Positions 1 through 7,722 of a stretch of 36,074 nt of DNA are shown piece by piece; within the stretch, counting starts at the first letter, position 1, and each line of letters opens with the position of its first letter. The stretch covers positions 1 through 36,074 of the forward strand of contig JAFQWY010000146.1 in the NCBI GenBank assembly GCA_017407225.1, in the 5' to 3' direction. The notes below the pieces were generated by a model. The model was not told where the DNA came from. It saw only the letters and a program-made list of their open reading frames with translations, and searched no databases. Origin of the DNA: Clostridia bacterium (GTDB lineage Bacteria > Bacillota > Clostridia > Oscillospirales > CAG-272). Position numbers and translations under genes: made by a program.

Positions 1-1
1 C

Positions 2-565
2 TCCCTGGGTGCTCTCCGCTGTGAGGCTGCAAAGCGCATGGGCATCATCGACAAGAGTAAGTTCAACTTCCTGTGGGTAACGGAATTCCCTCTCCTTGAG
101 TACAGCGAAGACGACGGCCGCTTCTATGCAAAGCACCATCCCTTCACCATGCCCATGGAAGAGGACCTGCCTCTCCTTGACACCGATCCCGGTGCGGTCC
201 GCGCAAGAGCATACGACTGCGTACTCAACGGTACCGAACTGGGCGGCGGCTCCATCCGTATCCACACCACCGAGCTGCAGACCAAGATGTTTGAAGTTCT
301 GGGCATCGGCGAAGAAGAAGCGGACGAAAAGTTCGGATTCCTCCTGGAAGCCTTCAAGTACGGCGTACCTCCGCACGGCGGCCTTGCATTCGGTCTGGAC
401 CGTGTTGTTACCCTGCTTCTGGGTCTGGAAGATATCCGCGATGTTATCGCATTCCCCAAGGTACAGAACGCATCCGAACTCCTCTCCAAGTGCCCCGCTG
501 CTGCTGACCCCAAGGCACTGGCCGAACTGGGCATTGCTGTTGTTGCGTCTGCCGAAGAAGAATAA
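2..565 (+). CDS. aspS: Aspartyl-tRNA synthetase, C-terminal part (5' truncated by window edge)
   Basis: This is the last 187 residues of a class II aspartyl-tRNA synthetase, which charges tRNA-Asp with aspartate in the cytoplasm. The reading frame is open to the left edge, so the anticodon-binding domain and catalytic motifs 1 and 2 lie outside the window. The segment [12 protein letters not shown], the HHPFT segment, the [12 protein letters not shown] strand and motif 3 (GLAFGLDR) are characteristic of bacterial AspRS, including its C-terminal IAFPK region. The stop is followed within 20 bases by an intrinsic terminator, so it ends its transcription unit. Whether the enzyme is discriminating or also charges tRNA-Asn cannot be judged from this fragment. 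Confidence 0.96.
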   Translation, partial: SLGALRCEAAKRMGIIDKSKFNFLWVTEFPLLEYSEDDGRFYAKHHPFTMPMEEDLPLLDTDPGAVRARAYDCVLNGTELGGGSIRIHTTELQTKMFEVLGIGEEEADEKFGFLLEAFKYGVPPHGGLAFGLDRVVTLLLGLEDIRDVIAFPKVQNASELLSKCPAAADPKALAELGIAVVASAEEE

Positions 566-581
566 TTTCAATAGATCCATC

Positions 582-609
582 AAATCCGGTATTTTCTGCC
601 GGATTTTTT
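582..609 (+). terminator. Intrinsic terminator of aspS
   Basis: An 8-bp perfect stem (AAATCCGG at 582-589 with CCGGATTT at 599-606) is followed by a T run to 609. It lies just behind the aspS stop codon. Confidence 0.85.
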
Positions 610-631
610 GGTATCCGACACAGGAGGAATT

Positions 632-862
632 ATGCTGAAACTGTTCAAGAATCCCGCAGTCCGTGAGCTGGAAGAAATCGCGGCGGATCTGCAGGCCAAT
701 CTGGAAAACAACTACAAGGATGCGGCGCAGGCTGCCCGGGAAAAGCTGAAGCGGCGGCTGGACGAGCTGAATGCGGAAGGGAAGCTGAAGGAGAAGGATT
801 ACAAACGTTTTTCCGTGATGTATACCGAGTATTCCGTGAAAATGACGGGGTATCACCATTGA
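632..862 (+). CDS. Small helical protein of unknown function (76 aa)
   Basis: I do not recognise this family. The start at ATG 632 is chosen because AGGAGGAATT lies directly upstream; an in-frame earlier start at 608 would lie in the aspS terminator and adds an implausible leader. The product is charged and looks almost entirely helical, with a Leu/Glu/Lys/Ala-rich stretch (residues about 10-55) that could form a coiled coil or short helical bundle. There is no signal peptide, membrane segment or Cys/His metal motif. It has its own ribosome-binding site but no promoter that I can see between the aspS terminator and its start, so it may depend on aspS readthrough. It is flanked by unrelated housekeeping and esterase genes, which gives no hint of function. 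Confidence 0.7.
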   Translation: MLKLFKNPAVRELEEIAADLQANLENNYKDAAQAAREKLKRRLDELNAEGKLKEKDYKRFSVMYTEYSVKMTGYHH

Positions 863-863
863 A

Positions 864-889
864 CCGGTACATATTTCAGTTGTACCCGG
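864..889. other. Stem-loop in the intergenic region after the small ORF
   Basis: GGTACA (866-871) pairs with TGTACC (881-886), and the stem can extend with CC/GG through a one-base bulge. No T run follows, so it does not look like a standard intrinsic terminator. It could be an mRNA 3'-end structure. Confidence 0.35.
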
Positions 890-972
890 AGGAATACCAA
901 CCGGTTCCCGGGAATTTCCCTGCCGGAAAATTCTCCTGAGTTATCTTTGAAAATTCGATATTTACGCACATC

Positions 973-1001
973 TTGACTGTGCCGGAAAAATCTGCTATAA
1001 T
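973..1001 (+). promoter_or_regulatory. Promoter of the esterase gene
   Basis: TTGACT (973-978) and TATAAT (996-1001) are separated by 17 bases, a sigma-A type promoter. The start codon of the esterase follows at 1045. Confidence 0.8.
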
Positions 1002-1044
1002 CAAGCCAACAATATTTCTGTCAGAACAAAGGAGAAACACCATT

Positions 1045-1833
1045 ATGACTATCATTCAGATGTGGGATAAAGTCCCTGGAATGTGCGAAGAGGTTCCCGT
1101 TCTGGAGTATTATCCGGCGGAAAACAAGAAAACCGATGCGACGTGTGTGATCTTCCCCGGCGGAGGATACGGTGCGCGGGCTCCTCACGAAGGCAAGGGC
1201 TACGCGGAATACTTCAATTCCATCGGCATGGACGCATTCGTCTGCGAATACCGGGTATCCCCTCACAGATTCCCCCTGCCGCTGCTGGATGCAAGACGCG
1301 CTGTCCGTTATGTGCGCGCTCATGCTGCCGAATACGGCGTGAATCCCGACAAGGTAGCCGTTATGGGTTCCTCTGCGGGCGGTCATCTGTCCGCACTGGT
1401 TTCCACCTACCGGGATCCCATCGATTTTGAAGATATCGACGAAATCGACAAGCTCTGCCCCATTCCCAACGCCACCATTCTGTGCTATCCCGTGGTTCAC
1501 AAGCCCGACGAGATGAACGTAACCCATGTGGGCAGTTATAAGAATCTTCTGGGCGGCGTTCCCGAGGATGTGGAAAAGTATTCTCCCGATCTGCTGGTTG
1601 TGGACGAAACTCCTCCGGCATTCATCTGGCATACCTCCGATGACGGCGGCGTGGATGTACGGAATTCCTACCTGTACGCATCCGCTCTCCGGGCTCACAG
1701 AATTCCCCACGAAATGCACGTATTCCCCAACGGCCCCCACGGTCTGGGACTGGCCCCGAACCATCCCCACGTGGCTCAGTGGGCGGGTTTGATGAAGAAC
1801 TGGCTCATCTTCATGGGCTGGCTGTCCGAATAA
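1045..1833 (+). CDS. Alpha/beta-hydrolase, esterase/lipase family (acetylxylan-esterase-like)
   Basis: A 262-aa cytosolic alpha/beta hydrolase predicted to cleave ester bonds, in the family often annotated as esterase/lipase or carbohydrate acetyl esterase. The oxyanion-hole strand is FPGGGYG (37-43), the nucleophile elbow is GSSAGGH (108-114, nucleophile S110), the acid is probably D199 or D200 in HTSDDGG, and the base is H232 in NGPHGLG. There is no signal peptide, so any acetylated substrate must be imported first. I chose ATG 1045 because AAAGGAG precedes it and a consensus promoter ends at 1001; an in-frame earlier start at 973 would fall inside that promoter. The gene stands alone between its promoter and a terminator. 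The substrate is unknown; an acetylated oligosaccharide is an inference from the family. Confidence 0.85.
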   Translation: MTIIQMWDKVPGMCEEVPVLEYYPAENKKTDATCVIFPGGGYGARAPHEGKGYAEYFNSIGMDAFVCEYRVSPHRFPLPLLDARRAVRYVRAHAAEYGVNPDKVAVMGSSAGGHLSALVSTYRDPIDFEDIDEIDKLCPIPNATILCYPVVHKPDEMNVTHVGSYKNLLGGVPEDVEKYSPDLLVVDETPPAFIWHTSDDGGVDVRNSYLYASALRAHRIPHEMHVFPNGPHGLGLAPNHPHVAQWAGLMKNWLIFMGWLSE

Positions 1834-1840
1834 GAGTTCA

Positions 1841-1877
1841 GCACGGTACCTCCTACGGGAGATGCCGTGTTTTCTTT
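1841..1877 (+). terminator. Intrinsic terminator after the esterase
   Basis: GCACGG (1841-1846) and CCGTGT (1865-1870) form the outer stem, with an inner CTCC/GGAG pairing around a TACG loop. A T-rich tract (TTTCTTTT) follows. Confidence 0.75.
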
Positions 1878-1944
1878 TCTCCGGATTGGTTCGTTTGTGA
1901 AACATCCGTCCATTCGGACAGTCGAAAAACTGTGGATTCTGCCA

Positions 1945-1973
1945 TTGTATTTGACGGGGGGCAATGCTATAAT
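1945..1973 (+). promoter_or_regulatory. Promoter of the MATE transporter gene
   Basis: TATAAT (1968-1973) with an extended TGC before it, and TTGTAT (1945-1950) 17 bases upstream. A TTGACG at 1951 gives only an 11-base spacer and is probably not the -35. Confidence 0.65.
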
Positions 1974-2019
1974 ATAGTTGTAAGAATTTGCGTTATCGAG
2001 ACATAAAACGGAGAAAGAC

Positions 2020-3402
2020 ATGACGGACACCAAGAAGAAATCCCTGACCGACGGCCCCCTTGTGCCGAGAATCATACAGTTTATCCTGCCCCTGATGCTG
2101 ACGGGGATTCTGCAGCTGCTGTACAATATGGCGGACAGTATCATCGTCGGACGCTGGGAAGGATCCAATGCACTGGCGGCGGTAAGCTCGGTCGGTGCTC
2201 TTATCAACCTGATTCTGAACGTGTTCATGGGACTGGCGGTGGGGGCATCCGTTGCGGTTGCCCATGACTACGGCGCCAAGGACTACAACGGCGTGGAACG
2301 GATTGTACATACCTCCATGCTTCTCTCCGTCATCGGCGGTATCGCGGTGGGCGCGGTCGGCATGATCTTTGCCCGTACCTTCCTGACATGGATGGATTCC
2401 CCAGCCGACGTTCTGCCTCTGTCTACGATCTATCTGCGGATTTATTTTGCCGGAACTCCCGCCAACATGGCATATAACTTCGGCGCATCGGTGCTCCGGT
2501 CCGTCGGAGATACCAAACGTCCCCTCTACTTCCTCACCATCTCCGGGATCGTCAATGTGGTTCTGAACCTGATTCTGGTGGCGGTGTTCCATATGGGGGT
2601 GGCCGGTGTTGCCATTGCGACCATTGCATCCCAGTATCTGTCCGCAATCTTTGTCATCGTTCACATGATGCGTACTGATGAGTGCATCCGTCTGGATCTG
2701 CGCAAGCTCCGGTTCCACAAGGACAAAATGGTCAAGATCGTTACGGTAGGTCTTCCCGCAGGCTTCCAGGGAGCGGTGTTCTCCATTTCCAACGTGCTGA
2801 TTCAGTCCTCCGTCAACTCCTTCGGCTCCCTCGTAGTAGCGGCAAACGGCGCGGCGGGCGGTCTGGAAGGCTTCACCTATACGGCAATGAACTCCGTTTA
2901 CCACGCGGCACTGACCTTCGTCGGTCAGAACGTGGGGGCAAGACGGTACGACCGGATCAACCGGGTGATCTTCACCTGCCTGATTACCGTAATGGTGATC
3001 GGTATTGTGATGGGGGCACTTACCTTCATCTTTTCCGAGCCCCTTCTCGGTCTGTATCTGCCTGACGATCCCGATGCCATCCCCTTCGGCCAGACCAGAC
3101 TGACCTATGTCATTCTGCCCTATTTTATCTGCGGCATGATGGAAGTCATGGTGGGCGGTCAGCGTGGCATGGGTATGTCCATTCTGCCCATGATCAACTC
3201 TCTGCTGGGATCCTGTGCCCTGCGGATCGTGTGGATTTTCACCGTATTCGCGGCAAATCCCACCCTGCCCATGCTGTACATCTCCTACCCCATTTCGTGG
3301 ACGGTCACGACAATTGCCCATTCCACCTTCTACGCCATCCGCCTGCACAAGCTGAAAAAGCAGGATGCCATGGATCGTCTGCTGGAAAAGGAAATGGTAT
3401 AA
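2020..3402 (+). CDS. MATE family efflux transporter (460 aa)
   Basis: A polytopic membrane protein of the MATE (MatE/NorM/DinF-like) family, which exports cationic drugs or metabolites in exchange for Na+ or H+. The length of 460 aa and about 12 hydrophobic segments are typical. The N-terminus has the family pattern: a short cytosolic lead, then a first helix running into LLYNMADSIIVGRW, the hallmark of the first MatE repeat. The second repeat begins around residue 240 with VGLPAGFQGAVFSISN. The start at ATG 2020 follows GGAGAAAG. The gene is monocistronic, with a promoter at 1945-1973 and a terminator at 3411-3444. Substrate and coupling ion cannot be read from the sequence. Confidence 0.92.
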   Translation: MTDTKKKSLTDGPLVPRIIQFILPLMLTGILQLLYNMADSIIVGRWEGSNALAAVSSVGALINLILNVFMGLAVGASVAVAHDYGAKDYNGVERIVHTSMLLSVIGGIAVGAVGMIFARTFLTWMDSPADVLPLSTIYLRIYFAGTPANMAYNFGASVLRSVGDTKRPLYFLTISGIVNVVLNLILVAVFHMGVAGVAIATIASQYLSAIFVIVHMMRTDECIRLDLRKLRFHKDKMVKIVTVGLPAGFQGAVFSISNVLIQSSVNSFGSLVVAANGAAGGLEGFTYTAMNSVYHAALTFVGQNVGARRYDRINRVIFTCLITVMVIGIVMGALTFIFSEPLLGLYLPDDPDAIPFGQTRLTYVILPYFICGMMEVMVGGQRGMGMSILPMINSLLGSCALRIVWIFTVFAANPTLPMLYISYPISWTVTTIAHSTFYAIRLHKLKKQDAMDRLLEKEMV

Positions 3403-3410
3403 TGCGAATC

Positions 3411-3444
3411 AAACGGCTGTCAGAGCATCTCCGGCGGCCGTTTT
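3411..3444 (+). terminator. Intrinsic terminator after the MATE gene
   Basis: AAACGGC (3411-3417) pairs with GCCGTTT (3437-3443), followed by T residues and a T-rich stretch. It sits eight bases after the stop codon. Confidence 0.7.
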
Positions 3445-3545
3445 CTGCGTTTTCTGGGAAATTTTCAGGATCTGACGGAACATTCCGCCGGAAAATACGT
3501 CTTATTTAACAGAACGACCGATATTATCCCGAAAGGAGACTGAAC

Positions 3546-4895
3546 ATGAAGAACAATCGAATGAGAATCGGCGGAGTCCTGCTTGCCGCCGCATTGCTTT
3601 TCACGGGATGCACGGCAGGCGGTGCCGGAGTCCGTGAGATTGCCTCTGCGGATTACCCGAAGATGGCACCCTATCCGGGAGATGAAGCACTGCCGGGGCA
3701 TGAAGCAAGATTTGAAACATGGCGGGAATCCCGGAAAGCACTGCACAGCCAGCCGGAGGGATACCGTAACGGAATGGCGGAATACTGCACATCGGTGATC
3801 CGGGAATTCATGGCGGACACGGACGGACAGAACCGGGTATTTTCTCCCCTGAGTCTGTATTCCGCTCTCGCCATGACTGCGGAGACTGCCGACGGAGCAA
3901 GCCGGGATCAGATTCTGGCTTTGCTGGGGTATGCCGATATGGAGGAGCTGCGGCAGAAGGCAAAATCCGTGTGGGAAGCCAATTACACCGACGACGGCGC
4001 ATCCGTGAGCGTTCTTGCCAACTCCCTGTGGCTGAACGTCGGGGTGAAGTACAACGCCGATACCCTGCAGACGCTGGCGGAGAACTATTACGCCTCCTCC
4101 TTCAGTGGGAAAATGGGATCGGATGAATACGACAAGGCTCTGCAAAGCTGGCTGAATGAGCAGACCGGGGGACTTCTCACCGATGCCGTGCAGTCGGAAA
4201 CCATGACCGAGGACACCGTGCTGTCGCTGATCTCCGCTGTGAATTTCTCAGCCAGATGGATGGGGGAATTCAATCCGTCGAACACGGAAGCTGGTACCTT
4301 CCACGGTGCACAGGGGGATGAGAGCGCGCAGTTTATGAAGTTCCATGAGATGGACGACAATTACTACTGGGCGGAGGATTTCGCGGCGTATTACATGGAT
4401 CTGGAAAACACGGGTGGCGTATGGTTCATTCTGCCCGATGAAGATGTTTCGCCCGATGAGGTGCTGGCAGGGGAAGACTTTTACCGGCTGATTTTCGATC
4501 CTATCAATACCCGGGATGCGGAGTGGGAGAACAAAATCTACATCAAGATCAATCTGGCTGTCCCGAAATTCAGGGTACAGTCGGAGCTGGATCTGACGGA
4601 TGGGCTGGAAGAGCTCGGCGTGACGGACATTTTTTCAGCCGGAAACGCGGATTTTTCGCCGCTGACCGTGGACTTCACTGAACCTGTATGGCTGGATCAG
4701 GCAAAGCAGGCGGTGACGGTGGAAATCGACGAGGAAGGAATCACCGCCGCCGCATATACGAAAATGCGGTATTACGGTGCACCGCCGCCGCCCGAGGAAG
4801 TGGTGGATTTCATCTGCGACCGTCCGTTCCTCTTCGCGGTGCTGGGGAACGATAATCTTCCGATGTTCACCGGCGTGGTCAATACGGTAAACTGA
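3546..4895 (+). CDS. Serpin-family lipoprotein, predicted serine protease inhibitor
   Basis: A 449-aa secreted serpin. Residues 1-22 are a lipoprotein signal peptide ending in LLFTGC, with C22 as lipidated residue, so the inhibitor should be anchored outside the cytoplasmic membrane. The serpin core runs from about residue 80, with FSPLSLYSALAMTAETADG (about 99-117), the shutter-region SLISAVNFSARW, and the C-terminal DRPFLFAV (425-432). The reactive-centre loop hinge is EEGITAAAYT (396-405). By the usual count P15 is G398, so P1 would be A412 and P1' P413, inside GAPPPPEE. P14 is Ile, not the usual Thr or Ser, and P9 is Tyr. The gene has a good ribosome-binding site (AAAGGAG) and stands alone; no promoter is obvious. 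Gut bacterial serpins are known to inhibit host or bacterial elastase-like proteases; the target here is unknown. Confidence 0.92.
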   Translation: MKNNRMRIGGVLLAAALLFTGCTAGGAGVREIASADYPKMAPYPGDEALPGHEARFETWRESRKALHSQPEGYRNGMAEYCTSVIREFMADTDGQNRVFSPLSLYSALAMTAETADGASRDQILALLGYADMEELRQKAKSVWEANYTDDGASVSVLANSLWLNVGVKYNADTLQTLAENYYASSFSGKMGSDEYDKALQSWLNEQTGGLLTDAVQSETMTEDTVLSLISAVNFSARWMGEFNPSNTEAGTFHGAQGDESAQFMKFHEMDDNYYWAEDFAAYYMDLENTGGVWFILPDEDVSPDEVLAGEDFYRLIFDPINTRDAEWENKIYIKINLAVPKFRVQSELDLTDGLEELGVTDIFSAGNADFSPLTVDFTEPVWLDQAKQAVTVEIDEEGITAAAYTKMRYYGAPPPPEEVVDFICDRPFLFAVLGNDNLPMFTGVVNTVN

Positions 4896-4900
4896 ACAAA

Positions 4901-4946
4901 AAAACGGGCTTTAACTTGTAAAGAAACACAGTCAGAGTCCGTTTTT
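4901..4946. terminator. Bidirectional terminator between convergent serpin and FAD-oxidoreductase genes
   Basis: AAAACGGGCT (4901-4910) pairs with AGTCCGTTTT (4936-4945) with one G-T wobble. A T run follows on both strands, so it can stop both convergent genes. Confidence 0.75.
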
Positions 4947-4964
4947 GACGTTTATTATGCGGTT

Positions 4965-6734
4965 TTATCTTGCATCAAAGGAGAAGAGATGTACTTCCTT
5001 GGCTTCCGCATCCCAAAGGGAGTCGATCCGCAGGGTCAGGGAAGTCAGCGTACGGTTCACGGGAATGTTCACGCAGTGGCGGATATTGCAGTCATCCGTG
5101 AACAGGGTGATTTCTTCGCCGGATTCCGTGATGCCCGTGACGGTGTATGCTTTTGCCAGCGTCTTCGGCATGGTCATGGTCGGGGATTCGGGAACGATGT
5201 TGGCGCGCATGGAATGCCGTTTTTCGCACCAGTCGCCGGGAAGGGTGGCGCGGTCAAGGTCGGAGTCGAACACAAGGTGCACCTGAGTTACATCGGCAGG
5301 AGATGCGAAGGTGTAAACTACGGTCTTGCCGAGAGGAATCGTCACACCCATATCCCCGTCACCGTAGGTGTGGTTGGTGCGGTCGATGCCGTTTCTGAGG
5401 TTTTCGCATCCGGAAGTCAGCTGTGCATTCCGGATGAAGTCTGCCGCATTCCGCTTGTTGTAGGGCAGGAAGCATCCGTTTTCCATGAGTCTCTGCTGCA
5501 GCTCGGAGATTTTCTGCTCATAAACGCCCCGGGGAGTCAGTCCGTATTCTCTTGCCAGATCAGCCGCCGTACCCACCGCTTCGCCGAGGGTGGCACAGGT
5601 TGCCATGACTCTCGCACTGCTCATGGCCGCGTGGCTGAGGGAGATATTCCGTCCTGCGAAGAAGAGATTTTCGATATTTTTCGAGTACACACACCGGTAG
5701 GGAATTCCGTAGGGAGCGGGAGTCTTGCCCCACACATTGGGGTTGCCCGCATGGTAGAATCCGTCGGGATGGTGGTCGTCAAGGGGCCATCCGCCGAACG
5801 CGATGATGTCGTCAAAATGACCACCGGAGAGAACATCCCCCTGATGCATGATGTAGTCACCCACCATGCGCCGGGATTCCCGTTTTCCGGGGAGGAAGCC
5901 GAGAAAATCCAGATGCCAGTAGTCCGCATCCGGCACATCCCCGCTGTTCTTGATGTAGTCAAACATACCGTAAGCCAGGGAAACCAGCTCGTCCCGCACC
6001 TCTTCCGTATCGGCGATGGAATCACGGTTTCCTCCCAGCTCCAGATACCAGAAGTTTTCGGAAGAACTCACCATGTGGGGCTTGCGGAGCGCGATTACCT
6101 CGGGAGTCATCTTTTTTGCCCAGTCGGGGGCGATGAAGACGGATTTCCGGTCGGTTTTCCGGCACTGGATCAGACAGCTCATGCCCATGGTCTGACGGTC
6201 TTCTTCGGTCTGGGATGTCTTTTCGCCGAATTCCGATGCCGCTTCCCGTCCCACACGGTATTCCGCACCGGTCAGGGGCGCAAGGATGCTGTCGCCGGAA
6301 CAGTCCGCGAAGTATTTTGCCTCCACGGTATGCCACTGCTGGGTAGTGGTCTGCCAGCCGGTGATGCTGACGATGCGGCTGCCGTCCATTTCCGCATCGC
6401 AGCAGGAGCAGTTGAGGAGCATGGTGATATTCTTTTCATCCCGCGCCTTGCCGTAGAGGATGCCGTCCCAGATGGCGTATACCTTGTCGGGATTCTTGTA
6501 AAGGGATTCCAGCTGGATTTCCTCGATCAGGCCGGTTTCACGGTTATTCGATCCGTCGGAGCCGCAGACCCACATCCGGATCTCGGACGATGCATTGCCG
6601 CCGAACATGGGGCGGTCCTGCATGATGACGACCTTGGATCCGCCGCGCGCTGCCGCAATTGCCGCACAAAGCCCCGCCAGACCGCCGCCAACCACGCAGA
6701 AATCACAGGTGTGATGAATTTTCGTCAGTGCCAT
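4965..6734 (-). CDS. FAD-dependent oxidoreductase (FAD_oxidored family, 589 aa)
   Basis: A cytosolic flavoprotein of the FAD-dependent oxidoreductase family related to PF12831. The N-terminal Rossmann fold has GGGLAG (16-21), and the next conserved segment is PMFGGNASSEIRMW (about 42-55). The second FAD contact region includes YFADCSGDS, and FFAGRNISLSHAAM late in the protein is the C-terminal FAD-binding stretch. A beta-sandwich-like tail of about 130 residues extends beyond the usual oxidoreductase core. No signal peptide is present. The start follows GGAGG on the minus strand. Members of this family are abundant in glycan-degrading anaerobes, often near glycosidases, but the reaction is not established and I do not assign one. 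It is monocistronic, divergent from the HAD gene. Confidence 0.85.
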   Translation of the reverse strand: MALTKIHHTCDFCVVGGGLAGLCAAIAAARGGSKVVIMQDRPMFGGNASSEIRMWVCGSDGSNNRETGLIEEIQLESLYKNPDKVYAIWDGILYGKARDEKNITMLLNCSCCDAEMDGSRIVSITGWQTTTQQWHTVEAKYFADCSGDSILAPLTGAEYRVGREAASEFGEKTSQTEEDRQTMGMSCLIQCRKTDRKSVFIAPDWAKKMTPEVIALRKPHMVSSSENFWYLELGGNRDSIADTEEVRDELVSLAYGMFDYIKNSGDVPDADYWHLDFLGFLPGKRESRRMVGDYIMHQGDVLSGGHFDDIIAFGGWPLDDHHPDGFYHAGNPNVWGKTPAPYGIPYRCVYSKNIENLFFAGRNISLSHAAMSSARVMATCATLGEAVGTAADLAREYGLTPRGVYEQKISELQQRLMENGCFLPYNKRNAADFIRNAQLTSGCENLRNGIDRTNHTYGDGDMGVTIPLGKTVVYTFASPADVTQVHLVFDSDLDRATLPGDWCEKRHSMRANIVPESPTMTMPKTLAKAYTVTGITESGEEITLFTDDCNIRHCVNIPVNRTLTSLTLRIDSLWDAEAKEVHLFSFDAR

Positions 6735-6760
6735 AAGTACCTCCGCGATGTTTTTTCTTC

Positions 6761-6789
6761 ATTATATAAAAAATTTGCAGTTCCGTCAA
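6761..6789 (-). promoter_or_regulatory. Promoter of the FAD-oxidoreductase gene
   Basis: On the minus strand TTGACG (6784-6789) and TATAAT (6761-6766) are separated by 17 bases. It lies back to back with the HAD promoter, and the two -35 boxes are about 30 bases apart. Confidence 0.8.
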
Positions 6790-6819
6790 GGGCGGCAGAA
6801 CGAAAAAATTCCGTGGAAA

Positions 6820-6848
6820 TTGACAAAACAGAAGATTGGGTATATAAT
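6820..6848 (+). promoter_or_regulatory. Promoter of the HAD hydrolase gene
   Basis: TTGACA (6820-6825) and TATAAT (6843-6848) match the consensus exactly, with a 17-base spacer. Confidence 0.85.
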
Positions 6849-6881
6849 ATAACGGTAAACTGAACTTTACGGAGCAACCAT

Positions 6882-7535
6882 ATGAAATACAAAGCTGCCA
6901 TATTCGATCTGGACGGAACTCTCCTGAATACCCTCGATGACCTGTGCGATGCGGTCAACGCAACCATGGATCACTACGGTTATCCCCGCCGCACTCTTGC
7001 GGAGGTCCGTGCTTCTGTGGGAAACGGCGTGGAGAGACTGATCGCCCTGAGCCTCCCGGACGGGCTTGATACACCGGATTTTGACAAAATTGCTGCCTAT
7101 TACCGCAGTTACTACGCCGCGCACTCGGAAGTGAAGACCGCACCCTATGACGGGGTTCTGGATCTGATCGACCGGCTGGAGTCCGCAGGTGTGAAGACTG
7201 CGGTGGTATCCAACAAGCCCAACGGCGCCACCGTGAAGCTGTGCGCGAAATATTTCCCGCGGATCAGCGTGGTCGGCGGTGAAAGGGAAGCGGAAGGGGT
7301 GAGACGGAAACCCTACCCCGACATGGTATGCCGTGCGGTTGAGGAGATGGGACTGACTCCCTCGGACTGCGTGTACATCGGTGACTCCGAGGTGGACGTG
7401 CTGACGGCGAAGAATGCCTCCATGGACTGCATCACGGTTCTGTGGGGATTCCGTGACCGTGACGAGCTGGAGAGGAAAGGCGCATCCCGCTTTGCTCTGA
7501 CGGCTGACGAGGTGTTCCGGCTGATCGCCGAATAG
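6882..7535 (+). CDS. HAD-superfamily hydrolase, phosphoglycolate-phosphatase-like
   Basis: A 217-aa haloacid-dehalogenase phosphatase, subfamily IA, closest in pattern to phosphoglycolate phosphatase (Gph). Motif I is DLDGT (9-13, nucleophile D9 and acid D11), motif II is the Ser of VVSN (S110), motif III is K143 in RRKPYP, and motif IV is GDSEVD (167-172). A helical cap lies between residues 15 and 90. The length and the LLNTLDDL sequence after motif I are usual for Gph/PgmB-type proteins. A consensus promoter precedes it and a terminator follows, so it is a single-gene unit. The biological substrate could be 2-phosphoglycolate or another small phosphate ester; the sequence does not decide. 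Confidence 0.88.
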   Translation: MKYKAAIFDLDGTLLNTLDDLCDAVNATMDHYGYPRRTLAEVRASVGNGVERLIALSLPDGLDTPDFDKIAAYYRSYYAAHSEVKTAPYDGVLDLIDRLESAGVKTAVVSNKPNGATVKLCAKYFPRISVVGGEREAEGVRRKPYPDMVCRAVEEMGLTPSDCVYIGDSEVDVLTAKNASMDCITVLWGFRDRDELERKGASRFALTADEVFRLIAE

Positions 7536-7551
7536 ATTTTACACAATAAAA

Positions 7552-7578
7552 AGCGGCGGAGAGATCCGCTGTTTTTTT
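7552..7578 (+). terminator. Intrinsic terminator after the HAD gene
   Basis: AGCGG (7552-7556) pairs with CCGCT (7566-7570), followed by G and seven Ts. Confidence 0.8.
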
Positions 7579-7633
7579 GCGGATGTAATTGTAAAATTGC
7601 TGTGACTTTACCGGGAAGAATGTCGAAATATCA

Positions 7634-7662
7634 TTTACAAAGCATCCGGAAAGTGGTATAAT
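7634..7662 (+). promoter_or_regulatory. Promoter of the O-acyltransferase operon
   Basis: TTTACA (7634-7639) and TATAAT (7657-7662) with a 17-base spacer. Transcription should begin near 7669, at the foot of the leader hairpin. Confidence 0.8.
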
Positions 7663-7667
7663 AGCAT

Positions 7668-7710
7668 CGGGTAGTGCCTGCCGCCGGTCATCATTGCGGT
7701 ACGGTACCCG
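7668..7710 (+). promoter_or_regulatory. 5'-terminal leader hairpin of the O-acyltransferase mRNA
   Basis: CGGGTA (7668-7673) pairs with TACCCG (7705-7710), and CCGC (7681-7684) pairs with GCGG (7696-7699). The hairpin begins where the transcript is expected to start and ends two bases before GAGAGG, the likely ribosome-binding site of the first gene. It may protect the 5' end of the mRNA or affect translation. Confidence 0.5.
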
Positions 7711-7722
7711 GAGAGGTTATTC

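Noticed and set aside
862-906. Repeated ACCGGT elements around 862-868 and 899-906 as an operator or terminator
   Set aside because: The elements are short and self-complementary, and there is no T run. Chance is not excluded, so only the stem-loop is listed.
1951-1956. TTGACG as -35 box of the MATE promoter
   Set aside because: The spacer to the -10 would be 11 bases; TTGTAT at 1945-1950 gives 17.
4989-6863. Long plus-strand open frame opposite the FAD oxidoreductase
   Set aside because: Antisense shadow of a gene with a clear FAD-binding fold; it also runs through the promoter region of the divergent genes.
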